Positions 10,877-22,165 of a DNA stretch of 64,000 nucleotides are shown here, in pieces. The notes beneath the pieces are model-generated. The model was not told the DNA's origin. It saw only the letters and a program-made list of their open reading frames with translations, and made no database searches. Source of the DNA: Diphasiastrum complanatum (lineage: Eukaryota; Streptophyta; Lycopodiopsida; Lycopodiales; Lycopodiaceae); the NCBI GenBank assembly GCA_029204225.1, contig CM055098.1, positions 52,286,728-52,350,727 on the forward strand, given 5' to 3'. Each line of letters begins with the position of its first letter. The stretch's first letter is position 1. Both the position numbers and the translations under genes were made by a program.

Positions 10877-11590
10877 CCCAAAGTGAGTTACGAACAGACC
10901 CCCTTAGAGAAGAGTGGATGGAAGAGAGTGATTGGCAGGTGATTCTTGGGAAGCCCACTAAGTCTGAGGAGGCAATACCAATAATATTTAGCAATCAACC
11001 AATTGAAGTTGTACCTCCAGATGAGGGCAACAGAAATGGTAGCTCACATTGGGAGGAAATAGAAGAACCCGTATGGACCACTCCTACAAATCACTTCGCT
11101 AGATCCAAGCGCACAGATGTAGATTCCATGACTTTCGATAAAGAATATGACCTATTCGAAGATCACATGAGAATCACATGCAGCAGATGAGAGATCTGAG
11201 CTCTTTGGCCCCTGAAAGATCTACCATAGAGGATGAATACCCAGATAACAAGCTTGATGTTGGGTAGATGATGCAATAACAGGCCACTCCCTTATCCTTG
11301 ATTTTACCTATGGGATAAGGAAAAATAAGGAGTTTTATGTTTTATTTTCATTTGCTCATTTTCTGCTTTGCTAATCTTGTTGTTTGGTAAATTTCTTCCT
11401 CTCTATATGTTATGAAAAAAGAAAGAAAAAAAAAAAGTTATTGTTGCTGTATGCACTAACACTTGTTGAAGTGCAGGAATTAGATATCCAAAAGTCAAGA
11501 GCATTTGCACCCACCCGCATCACATTAGACACAATATGTTTGAAACATTTGTTGCAAGCTTGAGTGAATGCATTCATATCCAGAAAGACA
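10877..11590 (+). other. Unassigned tail of element F and spacer
   Basis: An open frame at 10918-11190 (acidic, with EEIEEPVWTTPTNHFARSK) looks like a copia integrase-RT linker but lacks a diagnostic motif. After 11200 I see only AT-rich sequence and no LTR. Confidence 0.3.
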
Positions 11591-11599
11591 ACAACTCAC

Positions 11600-11898
11600 G
11601 AATCTTGGCAATGTAGAAAAATCAACTTCTACACTATGAATCCCTAATATGGGGTCAAGATCTCAAGATCCAAAAACAATGTAAAACATGCTATTTTTAG
11701 CTCCTCGAATCTCTCTAGTTTATCTAAGCACACTTTGGCCTCATTTCAAAGATGCCATCACAATGTAATATGAGGAATGAAGTCTTGGGGAATCATCCTA
11801 TGCTATTTGGCATGTGTGGCATCTATATACATGGCCATCTTGCCAATTAAAATGCATGTGACCAAAATTGGTCAAGTTAGAATTGTGAAATTTCAACA
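11600..11898 (-). repeat. Old family A-like LTR fragment
   Basis: Recognisably parallel to the outer half of the family A LTR in minus orientation: TAGCTCCT, TCTAAGCA, a TCCTATGCTATTTGGCA word and an end reading GTGAAATTTCAACA at 11898. It has many substitutions, so it is much older than the A copies at 21806 and 55655. No polypurine tract follows. Confidence 0.5.
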
Positions 11899-11939
11899 GT
11901 CTTGAGACCTATCTCACCAGTTCTACCAATCTCTCTCAA

Positions 11940-12480
11940 ACTAGATTAAACTCTCATCTCAAGATGGAGCAAGGACAAAGTTTGGGTCAACTTGACTCAA
12001 GTACACAAAAGCACTAAAAAACATCTGCAAATGACTCAAATACAATTGGATTGCATAAAACTATGTGGCTATGACCTCAAAAATTTGTCTAGATCTCAAA
12101 TAGACAAGATTGGCAAGTTTTTTTTCCAAGTTTTTGGATCAAACAAGCAAGATATGAGTCAAACTAAATGTGTCCAACCAAGTTGGGTGCCCTACCCACC
12201 TTGATTCAAATGGCTATAACTTTTGATTGGCACATCCAAATGATGTGAAACAAATTGCAACACAATCTTGACTCTACTCGATCTGGATCTACTTTGGAGA
12301 AACACCAACCATTCAAATTTTGGTGATCTCACACATGCCTGAGTAGTACAATCCATACATTACCCAATCCAATATATTTTTAATACATTTTGACCCTAAA
12401 ATCCCCTTGATAGCCATAGAGATGCAACTACACTCTCTAGATCTTGATTTCAAGGCAAATTTTTCATCACTCTTGATGTA
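11940..12480 (-). other. Leader fragment of the family G type
   Basis: Parallel, in the same orientation, to the untranslated leader at about 32900-33330 and to the reverse complement of 35930-36430 (words such as ACTCAAATACAAT, GATTGGCAAG, AATGTGTCCA and GTGCCCTACC). No ORF of interest. Confidence 0.5.
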
Positions 12481-12513
12481 TGCATGGATATATTAGCAAG
12501 GCCGCTTGCAGCA

Positions 12514-12805
12514 TGCAATTACTGCAAAAAGAAAGCACACTTAGAGAAAGATTGTTGGTGATCATGATAGATCGGCGCTACTGCTCCCAGTGGTATTGTC
12601 GTTGTCTCCCTCGATTGGTACTACAGATATGACATGGTTTGTTGACTTCTTAGTCTACCCAAGTGCTCATGATAAGTCTGCATTTGACGACTTTCTTCAG
12701 CAATCAATATTACCACTCGAGGACGAGGTCTTGATACTTGAAGTGCTGGCTCTTGCTAGACTGAAGGCCTATTTGGGCTTAAATTCCCTGGCTTTGGCCT
12801 TTTAA
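12514..12805 (+). pseudogene. Copia-type zinc knuckle and protease remnant
   Basis: CNYCKKKAHLEKDC (12514-12555) is a C-x2-C-x4-H-x4-C knuckle, followed by Trp and a stop. Shortly after, in another frame (12590-12805), come TWFVDF and HDKSAFDDF, which recall the copia protease start WFVDSG and the residues behind it, with the catalytic SG lost. No LTR can be tied to it. Likely an old, separate copia lineage. Confidence 0.55.
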
Positions 12806-13043
12806 GAATGAATATATCCAGGTTTGGCGTTGGTTTGGGCTGCTACATTGTGGAACAATGAGACTTTGGTTGAATCTTGCTCGTTGAGGGGCAATCATGA
12901 ACTTTAGTCTTCCCTTAGTTATTGCACTTCCTCGTTGAAGGCTGCGTGATTGCACTTCCCCAACAACAACGCCACTGTTGTGTTGTCTTCGTAGTGTAGG
13001 GTCCGAATGTTGGGAGCGACAACCTCGCCTTCAATTGCATAGC

Positions 13044-13048
<5 letters not shown>

Positions 13049-13118
<70 letters not shown>
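13049..13118. repeat. (GA)35 microsatellite
   Basis: About 70 bp of uninterrupted GA dinucleotides. If the flanking minus-strand LTR reading is right, it is a (TC)n tract just downstream of that LTR's TATA-like AATAAAAG box. Confidence 0.95.
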
Positions 13119-13121
<3 letters not shown>

Positions 13122-13129
13122 GGAGAAAC

Positions 13130-13561
13130 CAATAGAGTTTTTTCCTTGGATTGAGAATGTCAAATGAGTACAAATGGTGCTCTTTTATTCTTGGGGAGGC
13201 CCTTGCCCCATTCATCCTATTGGCTGCTTGAAATGGCAAGGATTGCAATCCTAGCCTTTCAAAGAAACACAAAAGATCTAATGGTGTACAAAGAAACACA
13301 CCTCACCTACCATTATTTGACTTTGACTCAACCTTATAACTTAGACTTTGGCCTTTAACTTATTTTATTTGCAACTAGGGCCCAAGTCACTAGAACACAA
13401 CTTGAACTATTTAATTAATGTGCTCATTGGTGGTTGGGCTTATACACGCATGATGCCAGTACCTCACACTTATTATTCTAGCTGTACTGTGGTGGGCCCC
13501 GCTTGGCAAGGCTTGGCGTGGGACCCACTAATTTATTATTGTACATGAAATACCCACAACA
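13130..13561 (-). repeat. Possible minus-strand LTR
   Basis: The reverse strand starts TGTTGTGGGTATTTC at 13561 and contains a TATA-like AATAAAAGAGC followed by the (TC)n tract, as in a U3-R layout. No partner LTR, primer site or pol sequence was found, so this is tentative. Confidence 0.3.
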
Positions 13562-15070
13562 TTGGTCTAAGACACATATAAGAAACAACTAGAGGTCTAG
13601 GGGAGTGAAACATGATTGGACCCCTTCTTTTCCACCTCTAAATATGATTGGCTTAGTGACATATTGACCTTCAGACTTGATTGGACCAATTTGGTGGATT
13701 TCCAGCTTTGCATTGATCACTAGCTCTCATGACAACAAATAACACATGCAACCTCATTATGAAAAATGTACCTAATCATGATATTAGGGGAAATATGGGC
13801 TCAAAATGGTCCCTTTAAGAGATTTCACTTTAGAAAGAGGTTACGTAGAGAGAGAGAGAATGTGAACCGATAACTTGTTGATCGTCGTTTTTCGAGTTTT
13901 TGGCCTTGTCTGATGTTTAACTGGTATGGTTAACTTCAGACATTAGTTAGTTAAGCATGCGATGTAATAACTTCTTTGTATACTCGTTTCAAAATTCGGG
14001 GATAGAGCTTTAAGACTGTAAATCTTGGTGTGCTCACTGCAAAAATTGAAACGGGAGTAGCAAAAACTGAGCACTTTTGAAATCTTTGTATTCTTACAGT
14101 GAAATATGAGGCGGGACGTTTTGTCAGTGCGACATAAACATTACAAAAGTAAGGTATGCTAGATCTATTTAGTTTGACTTATTGTAGTTTGAAGCATTTA
14201 TGGATTGTAGCTTTCAACAATGGCAATGTTCCATTTGCATGTTGCACTTCCTATGGAATGCACTCCAATTATTTATTAAAATTTGAAAGCTATAGAGAAT
14301 GATGCTGCAATAGTTAGAGAATTGAGAATGAATAATCATAAGAATATAGATTTGTAATGATATATACAAATCTCATCATTTTGAAAGTTTTTCAAATAAT
14401 GAGATAGAGACACATCCTTTTTCTCGGCTAATACACCTCGGATGCCTCCATGTCTCATACCAAAGGCATCTATATCAATAGCATCATCTAAAGGAGTCAA
14501 GAAAATAAATTTAGAATGATACATAACAATGCAAACTCAAACTTCAACACAATGTTTGAATTGAGAAAACTGCACAATATCAATACCAATATAATATCTA
14601 CTTACAAATCATCATCATCGTATTCAACGACGTTTTTTCTGCTAATGTCATGTCCTCCAATGGCCTCTACATTGTTCGAGGGGATATACCGAGTCCTTGA
14701 GGGACATTCTTTTTGGAATTCCAAAAATTTCTCCTATGTAGGCAAAGAGTTTTCATAGGCTTTCAATTTTTCAATAATGGCCTCCAATGCCTCATTGCCA
14801 GATTTCCAATGGCCATCTTTATCATAATCTATCTCACTTTCAAGGTCATTATATGTGTAATCAATAATGTAAGAAAATTTTGATAAATTTTGTGCAAAAA
14901 TGAGAGGATTTCATCCTCTCTCAAATTCAAAACATCTTCTATGTCATTAAATATAACTGTCATTATTTATAAAATATATGGGATCATCGAGTAGAGTTAA
15001 TGGATTAATAGGAGATCAAGATGGCAGAGAGTCAGAGAGGATTATAGAACGAGGGAGTGTTTTTTGAATA
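13562..15070. other. No recognisable feature
   Basis: AT-rich spacer with only short open frames and no motif I can name. The last few hundred bases may belong to the minus-strand gypsy-like element that follows. Confidence 0.35.
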
Positions 15071-15075
15071 ACATG

Positions 15076-16542
15076 TTAGGAGACAATGTAGGAGGGAGGG
15101 GCATTCAATATTGGATGGAGTTTTTCCAGACCCCATTGTTTATAGAAATGTAACATGATAACCACATCATCCAGAGTATAACATTTGAAATGCTCTATCA
15201 TATCATGTTGGACTTCATCTGATTTCTCTTTTTCAAAAGGAGTAGTCTTGGATCTTCGCTTAGCTTTCTTAACAGGAATCGATCGTGGAGGTGATGACTT
15301 CCGAGAAGATGGACTCTTCTTCAAAGGTGACGACTTCTTGAATGGTGATATCTTGTAAGAACTTTGACTTGAAAAAGCATCATCGACTTTTCCTTTGCCT
15401 TTATCCAATAAAGGTGGCACAGTCTTGGAATCAACCTTCCGAGGTGGATTTTCCCATTTCAAGACCGTATTATAATGTTGCTTAGCTTGTTTTTTCGTCA
15501 TTGATCCCGTAATCTTGTCTTCCTTCAATATAACTGCTTTTGGTAGTTTTATTGTTGTTTCATCAAGAATATTTCATATTCCAAATCTGGTAGGATCCAT
15601 GTGTTTTAGAATCTACTCATCAGTAAGTTCTGTATTGTCATCATAATTCAAGGCGTGACTCACATGAATGAGTTCATCTGGTATGGGTTCCGTTGATATC
15701 CAAGCTACGTTCAGCACATTCAATGGAAAAGTGATAGGTGTATCCAAAGTTCGATCTAATAATGAAATCTTGCTCAAGTCAGACTGATTATCTTGTTGAC
15801 ACATATAGCCTGTTGTACAATCAATTGTTGCAAGAGCTTGATTCCAGTTGATAGTATCGGTTTGAGAGTCATAATGAGCTCTCCAATTTTTTATTGGTCG
15901 GTCATAGGTATGATCTGTTGTTGATGAATCGTCATCCTCTTTTTGGGCCACTGGTTTGATGGTCCAAGTTGTTGGATCAACTTTGACTGCATGTTCACGA
16001 TTTTCAAAAGTGATTTTCTCGGTATCTTAGTTATGAATTTCTTGCGCAACTCGTAACCATGGGCATCCCAGTAGGACTCGGTAGACATTTGGTGCATCAG
16101 GTAAGTCCTTTACTATGAAAGTGATGACAAACTAAACTCCAGCAATTTTGACAGGTATGTCTTCAACCATTCCTCGCGGATGGACTGTAGTTTGATCAGC
16201 TAGCTTAATGGCAAAGGCTGTAGGCTTAATCCTTGTAAGACCCCACTTTGCACATAGCTTTGTTGAAATCAGGTTAAATCCTGAACCGCCATCTATCACG
16301 GCTGATTCTTTAGAAAATTGATTATGTTGTATCGACAGAGTGATGTTTTTTTGCCCACTTTCCCAGGCCGCTCCGACATGGAATACAGAATTAAATTCTT
16401 CAAATCCAGCACAAAAAAGTGGTTCCTGATGGGCTTCTGGTTCAGTTTGAGCTAACTTCTGTGCTAATACTTCTTTTTCTTTTGGCACCAACTTCAGAAA
16501 TTCTCCTGATGTAATATTCATCTTACTAGATAGAATATTCAT
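15076..16542 (-). pseudogene. Ty3/gypsy-like protease and post-protease region
   Basis: The minus strand carries an aspartic protease-like stretch: SAVIDGGSGFNLIS with the D-G-G-S form at 16282-16293, then CAKWGLTRI and, across a frame change near 16100, a VLLGCPWLR segment typical of the protease C-terminus in gypsy polyproteins. After a stop (about 16030) the frame continues with a region rich in Asp and Asn (15613-15951) and then, past more stops, a Lys/Ser-rich stretch (15076-15528) with many SPPR and KKS repeats. RT is not seen. Known role of the protease: cutting the polyprotein. Assignment to gypsy rests on the protease wording and the VLLG-PWLR motif only. Confidence 0.55.
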
Positions 16543-18712
16543 GAGTATCTCTGTTTGTCGCGCTTCATTTCAGTCATCTTGAAAGGTTATTCATGATGAG
16601 ACAACTGAGTATTCATATCTGTTCGTGGATTATTTGGTTGCTACACAGGTGAAGAATGGATTTCGGCTACAGATTTAGTGGCTTCAACTTCCTCTTCTTC
16701 TTGCAAATGTTTAATATCCTAATATCTCCTCTTTTCTACATGGAGATTTGGATAGACTCCAAATGTTGTTGGTATATCAATTGATGGTATAGAATTAGCA
16801 GGTACTCTCAGTAGTTGACAAAGCAGATACTAAAGTATCAGAAACATCAGTGTCAAGTAAAATCATCTTTGTTCGCCCTGCTTAACTTTATACTCACCAT
16901 CAATTCAGTTTTATTCGCCAAACACATAGAGCCCTACAGAGCCTCAAAATGTTCTCTAGGAGCTCAACGAGTAAAGTGACTTTTTACTTGCCAACTAAGA
17001 TATTTTCTTTTCCCACCAAAAATTTTGTTCGCCATTCTTGGAGTACATTGTACCTTTTGACATCTAGGTTGGTGACTTAAATTATTACTCACACCTTTTA
17101 CTTGTCGACAGAGAAAAGGTGAAATTTTCTCAGTAGCATAACTCGCTCTCCAGCATATTGCTTTAGCTACCAAAGGGCATCAGTTGTCAGGGAAGATCCA
17201 CTTTGTATGCTTTAAACTCTTTCCCACGAATCATTATCCTCAATCTGAACAACCAACCAAATCTAGCACTTAGAGATAGAATGATTTCTCAATTGTTTAT
17301 CTCTAATTCTGAGTACTCTTTCAGATTCCAAAGGTACATTGAGCGATAAGTCCTTCAAATGGATAAAATCTTCAATATATCCAACTATCATCATCATATA
17401 AACTAAATTTACATGATACACTGGATGAGCAGTTGACTCATCATGATGATCAAGTTCAAAGGCTAACAAACCAATCCTTCAACTTTTACATTTACCCAAA
17501 AAATCACTATTTTTAGTCTGACTTCAATAATCAAATAAGTACTTAGAGATGGAATAATTCTCAAATTATCTATCTCTGCACTGAAGTACTATAAAAGTTC
17601 AATACCTAAGTCCTATGAAATCCACGACAAGTAATGAGACTTGATTAGGATAAGACTCACACCTTCTAGAGTTGAACCTAAAAGCTTCCACTCATGCCGA
17701 GTAAGAGTCTTTGGCACTAGCACCCCTAGAACATTACCACTGCATATAGCACCATACTGTGACACAAACTAAGGCATGACAGATGAGCACCGACCACAAT
17801 GATATTGTCCCATACTTTGCATCACTAGCCTCTACGTGACGATCATAGGGCTCGATACTATGGTACGTGGCCTTAGAACTGGAGACCTTGTCGATAATGA
17901 GGGATTTCGAATAAGGGCTACACTATACATCAAGATGAATCAACAATAGGTATTGGTGGCCACACGGACTTTACAATTAGAACTAGTTGAGCAAGCTTTG
18001 ACCTCAATAGACTCCTCATGACAAGCACGGCACTAGGTGATCTACCCTTACCAGGAGACTCTTGCCATGTAGTACGATAAGGAGTGGCCTATTATCATTT
18101 TCATGCATGTTTGAATTAGTAGCCAATCTAGGTCTAGGCCTGCCAACTATCCATTATACTGAATTAGTGATACCCCGTCGGCCTCCCCCTCCAGCTACTA
18201 CTGACGATGACCAAACGACAATTCTCAGACACATCACCCAAACTCCAGAAGGACCATCCCCCATAGCTCTCACACAAGACCCCATCAAACGTACTCGACA
18301 ACTATAGGCACACACAGAATCACGTCATGAATGGAGTACATTTTGGTCCACGCAAATTCTGCTTGATCTTACGTATTTTAGGGCCTACCAACATAGATGT
18401 CATAGCATTTGACACCACAGCTCGAGAAGTTCATACTGGAGATATTGCCATAGAGATAGGCACACATGGAGTCCTCATTTTAACCACTATATACATTCGA
18501 TATCACCATCACTGGGTAGCACAGGCTATCTATTCAGTACATATTTATAATACCCTAGATGCCCTTGGATTTGTGTAAACGTCATGACGGAGATGGTCAC
18601 ATAACTGAGATCCTGGAAAACTCTCATTGACCTGGGAGTACGGGGCAATCAGTGGGGCCCCAGGATTGTCAGACTCTAATTACTCGCGTAAGGACAATGT
18701 GGGTCCCTCTCT
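16543..18712 (-). other. Probable gypsy-like gag remnants and unassigned sequence
   Basis: The stretch near 16600-16850 reads on the minus strand as acidic, gag-like peptide with stops (HLQEEEEVEA). A word GGGAAGATCC near 17190 recurs at 19350. From about 17500 to 18700 I recognise no gene; plus-strand frames at 18062-18307 and 18327-18578 are open but match nothing I know. Confidence 0.3.
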
Positions 18713-19305
18713 TGTTGGGGCATTTTGGCTGCACCAATCCCTGGTTGAAAATTGTCCAATAAGCCTTGTAGAATAACACAGATTAGAGGAGTTCCAAGCC
18801 AAAATTTTGGAATTAATTTAACCACTAATCCAATTAAAACGGTCTCTATTGGAGAGAGAGGTTGTAAGAATTGCCTTATGAAGATCGAACTAGATCATGT
18901 TGCAAAGCAACCAAATGGACACATGTGGAGCAAAACCATCCAACCAATAGGAAATGGCTAGTCAATACCCTAACCACTTCACCCCCATGCCATAGTGAAT
19001 GAATGCAAGAGAGGAGAGGAAACATGGCTCAAGAATCCAAAATTCCAATAGGGAGATGGGCGAGTTTCCATGGTAGGTATTCTCTCCAAGAGGAGAGAAT
19101 ATTCTTCTTAGGATCTCCATGCAGCCTATAATAAGCTATTGACCTCCTATTCTTGTCCAATATGATTATTAATTATGATTATTTATTATCTTTACAAGCC
19201 AGGCCCGGAATGACGAAGCATAATCAATAACCATATAAACCAGAGTGACTGGCTATCCATGTCAAGACTTATTCCGAATCCCACATACTGGACATTGATG
19301 TAACA
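18713..19305 (-). repeat. Probable LTR of a gypsy-like element, 593 bp
   Basis: Read on the minus strand it begins TGTTACATCAATG at 19305, right after a purine tract (complement of TTCTTCTCCCCTTG, 19306-19319), and ends ...CCCCAACA at 18713. That makes it a 3' LTR with the internal region to its right. It may belong to the same family as the protease fragment at 15076-16542; no partner LTR is seen. Confidence 0.45.
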
Positions 19306-19319
19306 TTCTTCTCCCCTTG

Positions 19320-20089
19320 AACCAGTTCTATCCTCAGAATGAGTAACTAGGGAAGATCCAATTTGTATTCTTCAATAGCTTTGCTTTTCTACCTTGTTAT
19401 TACTATTGTTGACACATTTGTTCAAAGGGGTTTTTGCTTTTGTGACATCCCCATCTTGCACTCAACTCCTGGCAACTACTAGAAAAACTCATTTCAAAAA
19501 AGTTGATTCCATGATTGAAATTCTAGAAGATAAAATTTTTGTTTCTAACTTCTACTCTAAATAATTGTTGCAAAATTGCTAACTGCTAAGTTTCAAAATT
19601 GAATTGAATTACATTTATGGAGTCTCTATTGTTCACAACACTTCAACAGAAGCTTATTATGCTCGTGGAGGCCTTCCTACTTTATTAGGAGGTAGTAGCA
19701 TTTATCCGGACAAGCCAACAGTTGCATTATATCTTTAACCCTCGGATGTAGATTCTGGAATGAACAAGCTTTTCTGACAGTCTGTGCAGTTTAGCAAAAA
19801 AGTTCCCCTTGTTCAATTTGTATTCTTGTTGCATAATTTGTCTTTAAACCATCTCAAAGATAATCTGAACAAGTTTGCTTCAAAATTTATTTTTGTGAAG
19901 AATAAAAAGCCATCCAACTTGTCTATAGGGGTTGATGAGGAAAATCATCTTGCTTTTGCATTTACAAGTTGTAAATATCATTCTCTAGCATGTACAAACT
20001 TGAGCTACATGACATGCACAATGTCTAGATGGTCATATTTCACTTTGTTCCATTGTATATATCAAAGGTATGTGAATTGAGCACATGAC
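19320..20089. other. Unassigned sequence
   Basis: AT-rich, with short open frames only. The last part may be the start of the family H LTR, whose left end I cannot place. Confidence 0.3.
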
Positions 20090-20797
20090 CTTGTAGATTA
20101 GGGCGAGTTTGAGTTAGGTAGATCTAGATTTGATGACATGCATAACAGTAGATGGCATGCAAAGTCAGTTAGTGTGCATGCATGCAACATGCAAGTCAGT
20201 ATACATGTTCTACACATGTCCAAGTCATCTAGGGAAGTCACATGCACGACATGCATATTCAGTATTGGACACATGCACGTAGTTTTGTACATATCTAGTT
20301 GAGAAATTGACATTTGGACAAAGTGGGTAGAAGTTAGGTGCAATTTCAGCATGCAAGCTGTTAGGTGTCAATATGGTAGTAGTTTACACTTGATTAGGTG
20401 TAGGAAATGCATTGAATGCAAGGAGTACCACGAATTTTGGCTCTCCTATATATGTACATATGGTTCTCATTCATATCTAATGATGAATCAAGCGTTGGTA
20501 ATGTCATAATGTCAAAATTGGATCTCATTCTATTTTGCTTGTTTTTGGTATTCTCTCTCTAACTCGAGTAGAAGGCATTCTTCATACATTATTTTGATTA
20601 TGTATTCTCTCTATTTGTGAGGAATTAGTATTGCTTTGATCTGTAGCATTCTAGATTGTGCTCTAGCCTCAGATCTGTTGGTAGATTGCAAGATTGCTCT
20701 ACATGTGATCTGTGTGCCACCACAAAGCATGGTAAAGTTCATTCACACATTTTTTGTGGTTCCCCAAACGTGTGAATTTGCTAGATTTTTCACATGG
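20090..20797 (+). repeat. 5' LTR of element H
   Basis: Ends GATTTTTCACA at 20797, directly before the primer site TGGTATCAAAGC (20798-20809). It is loaded with CATGCA/TGCATG words (about 20136, 20152, 20172-20190, 20243, 20270, 20348) and has an AACGTGTGAA half-palindrome near 20767. The second half resembles the 3' LTR of E. The left boundary is a guess. About 85 bp of leader follow before the sequence breaks into a B2 integrase at about 20895. Confidence 0.6.
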
Positions 20798-20894
20798 TAT
20801 CAAAGCCATATCATTTTTCGAATTCTACTAACATCAGGTGTATGAAGATTTTTTTGACAATTCAAGCTAGGAAGCTGTTTAGCACTTTTCTGCT

Positions 20895-21805
20895 ATCTAT
20901 TCTTCCTTTCAGCCACTCCATTTTGTTGTGGGGTCCTTGATGTTGTATACTCCCTCTTGATCCCATGCTCATCACAAAAGGCCTTGAACCTGGTAGATAT
21001 GTACTCATCACCATTGTCACTCCTTAAACACTTGATCCTTGTGGAAAATTGGTTCTCCCTTGCATTCTTGAACTTGATAAAGACATCATACACTTCAACC
21101 TTGCTCTTTAGTAGATAGATCCAACAAAATCTACTAAAATCATCAATGAATGCTACATACATCTTAGCTCCACTATTGCTAATTTTAGTAGATCCATGAA
21201 TATCCGAATGTACAAGTTGAAAAGGCTTTGTAGAAGATATAGATCTAGTATAAGGTGAGTCTATGTGATTTAGACAAAGCACAAGACTCACAAACATGTT
21301 TTATGCCACTTAAGGAACTTGGAAGACCTATTACAATCTTCTTTCTAGCCATCACCTCCAATGACTTGAAGTTGAGGTGTCCCATCCTTTTAGGCCAAAC
21401 CTCTTGAATAGGTATTTGCTCCCTTGCAACACATCCAACTTGGTTAGCAATAACACAAGCATCTAGTTTGAACAACTTTCCTTGCCTTTTACCTTTTCCA
21501 ATCAAGACATCCTTCCTTTTGATCATACAAGCATCTCCATTAAACTCCACCTTGAGGCCTTTATTTAGCATTTGACTCACACTAAGCAAATTCTTGGTAA
21601 TAGATGGAATAAACAAGACATCCTCCAAATGAACATTCCTATTTGTAGAGAGAGAAATTGGAATTGTGCCAATCCCTTTGATTGCACACTCACCATCATT
21701 GGCCGTGTAGATCACCCTCTTGTCATCTTCATATGCCAAGAAAGAAGTGAAGTACTCTTTGTGAAAGGTCATGTGTGAACTTGCTCCACTATCAATCCAC
21801 CAAGG
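20895..21805 (-). pseudogene. B2 protease C-terminus and integrase core
   Basis: From right to left: the residue just after the protease Asp (DSGASSH), the block YTANDGECAIKGIGTIPISL, the GAG-pre-integrase zinc region (KRMGHLNFKSLEV, CESCALSKSH) and the integrase core with HSDIHGSTK, LRSDNGDEY and PQQNGVAERKNR. A frameshift sits near 21245-21290. The sequence stops just after the catalytic Glu motif. It joins the gag half at 27634 across the family A insertion. Confidence 0.85.
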
Positions 21806-22165
21806 TGTAAAAATTACAGCAAATAAAGTTTTGGGCAGGTATGAGTAGCCCTAAACCTATCCCTAATGCTAATTTTGGTGGATCTTTCATCCCTACCAAG
21901 TTAGGGTTGGAATCTTGGAGATCCCTCAACAATGCAAAAATTACCAAAAATAGCTCCTATTTTTTATCCCTTGTATCTAAGCATAATTTGGACTCATTCC
22001 AAAGGTTCTAACACTTAGGTCTACTTGAGAACATCCTTATGAATGGAATCCTATGCTATTTGGCACGTGTTACAAGCCACATCATGACCATCTAACTATT
22101 TACAAGTCATATGACCAAAACTAGTCAAGCTAGAATTGTGAATTTTTAACACTCCTCCTCACTAT

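Noticed and set aside
12915-13299. Minus-strand frames with a long Ser-Leu repeat
   Set aside because: They are translations of the (GA)n microsatellite.
18062-18578. Two adjacent plus-strand frames as a gene
   Set aside because: No motif and stops between and around them; left as unassigned.
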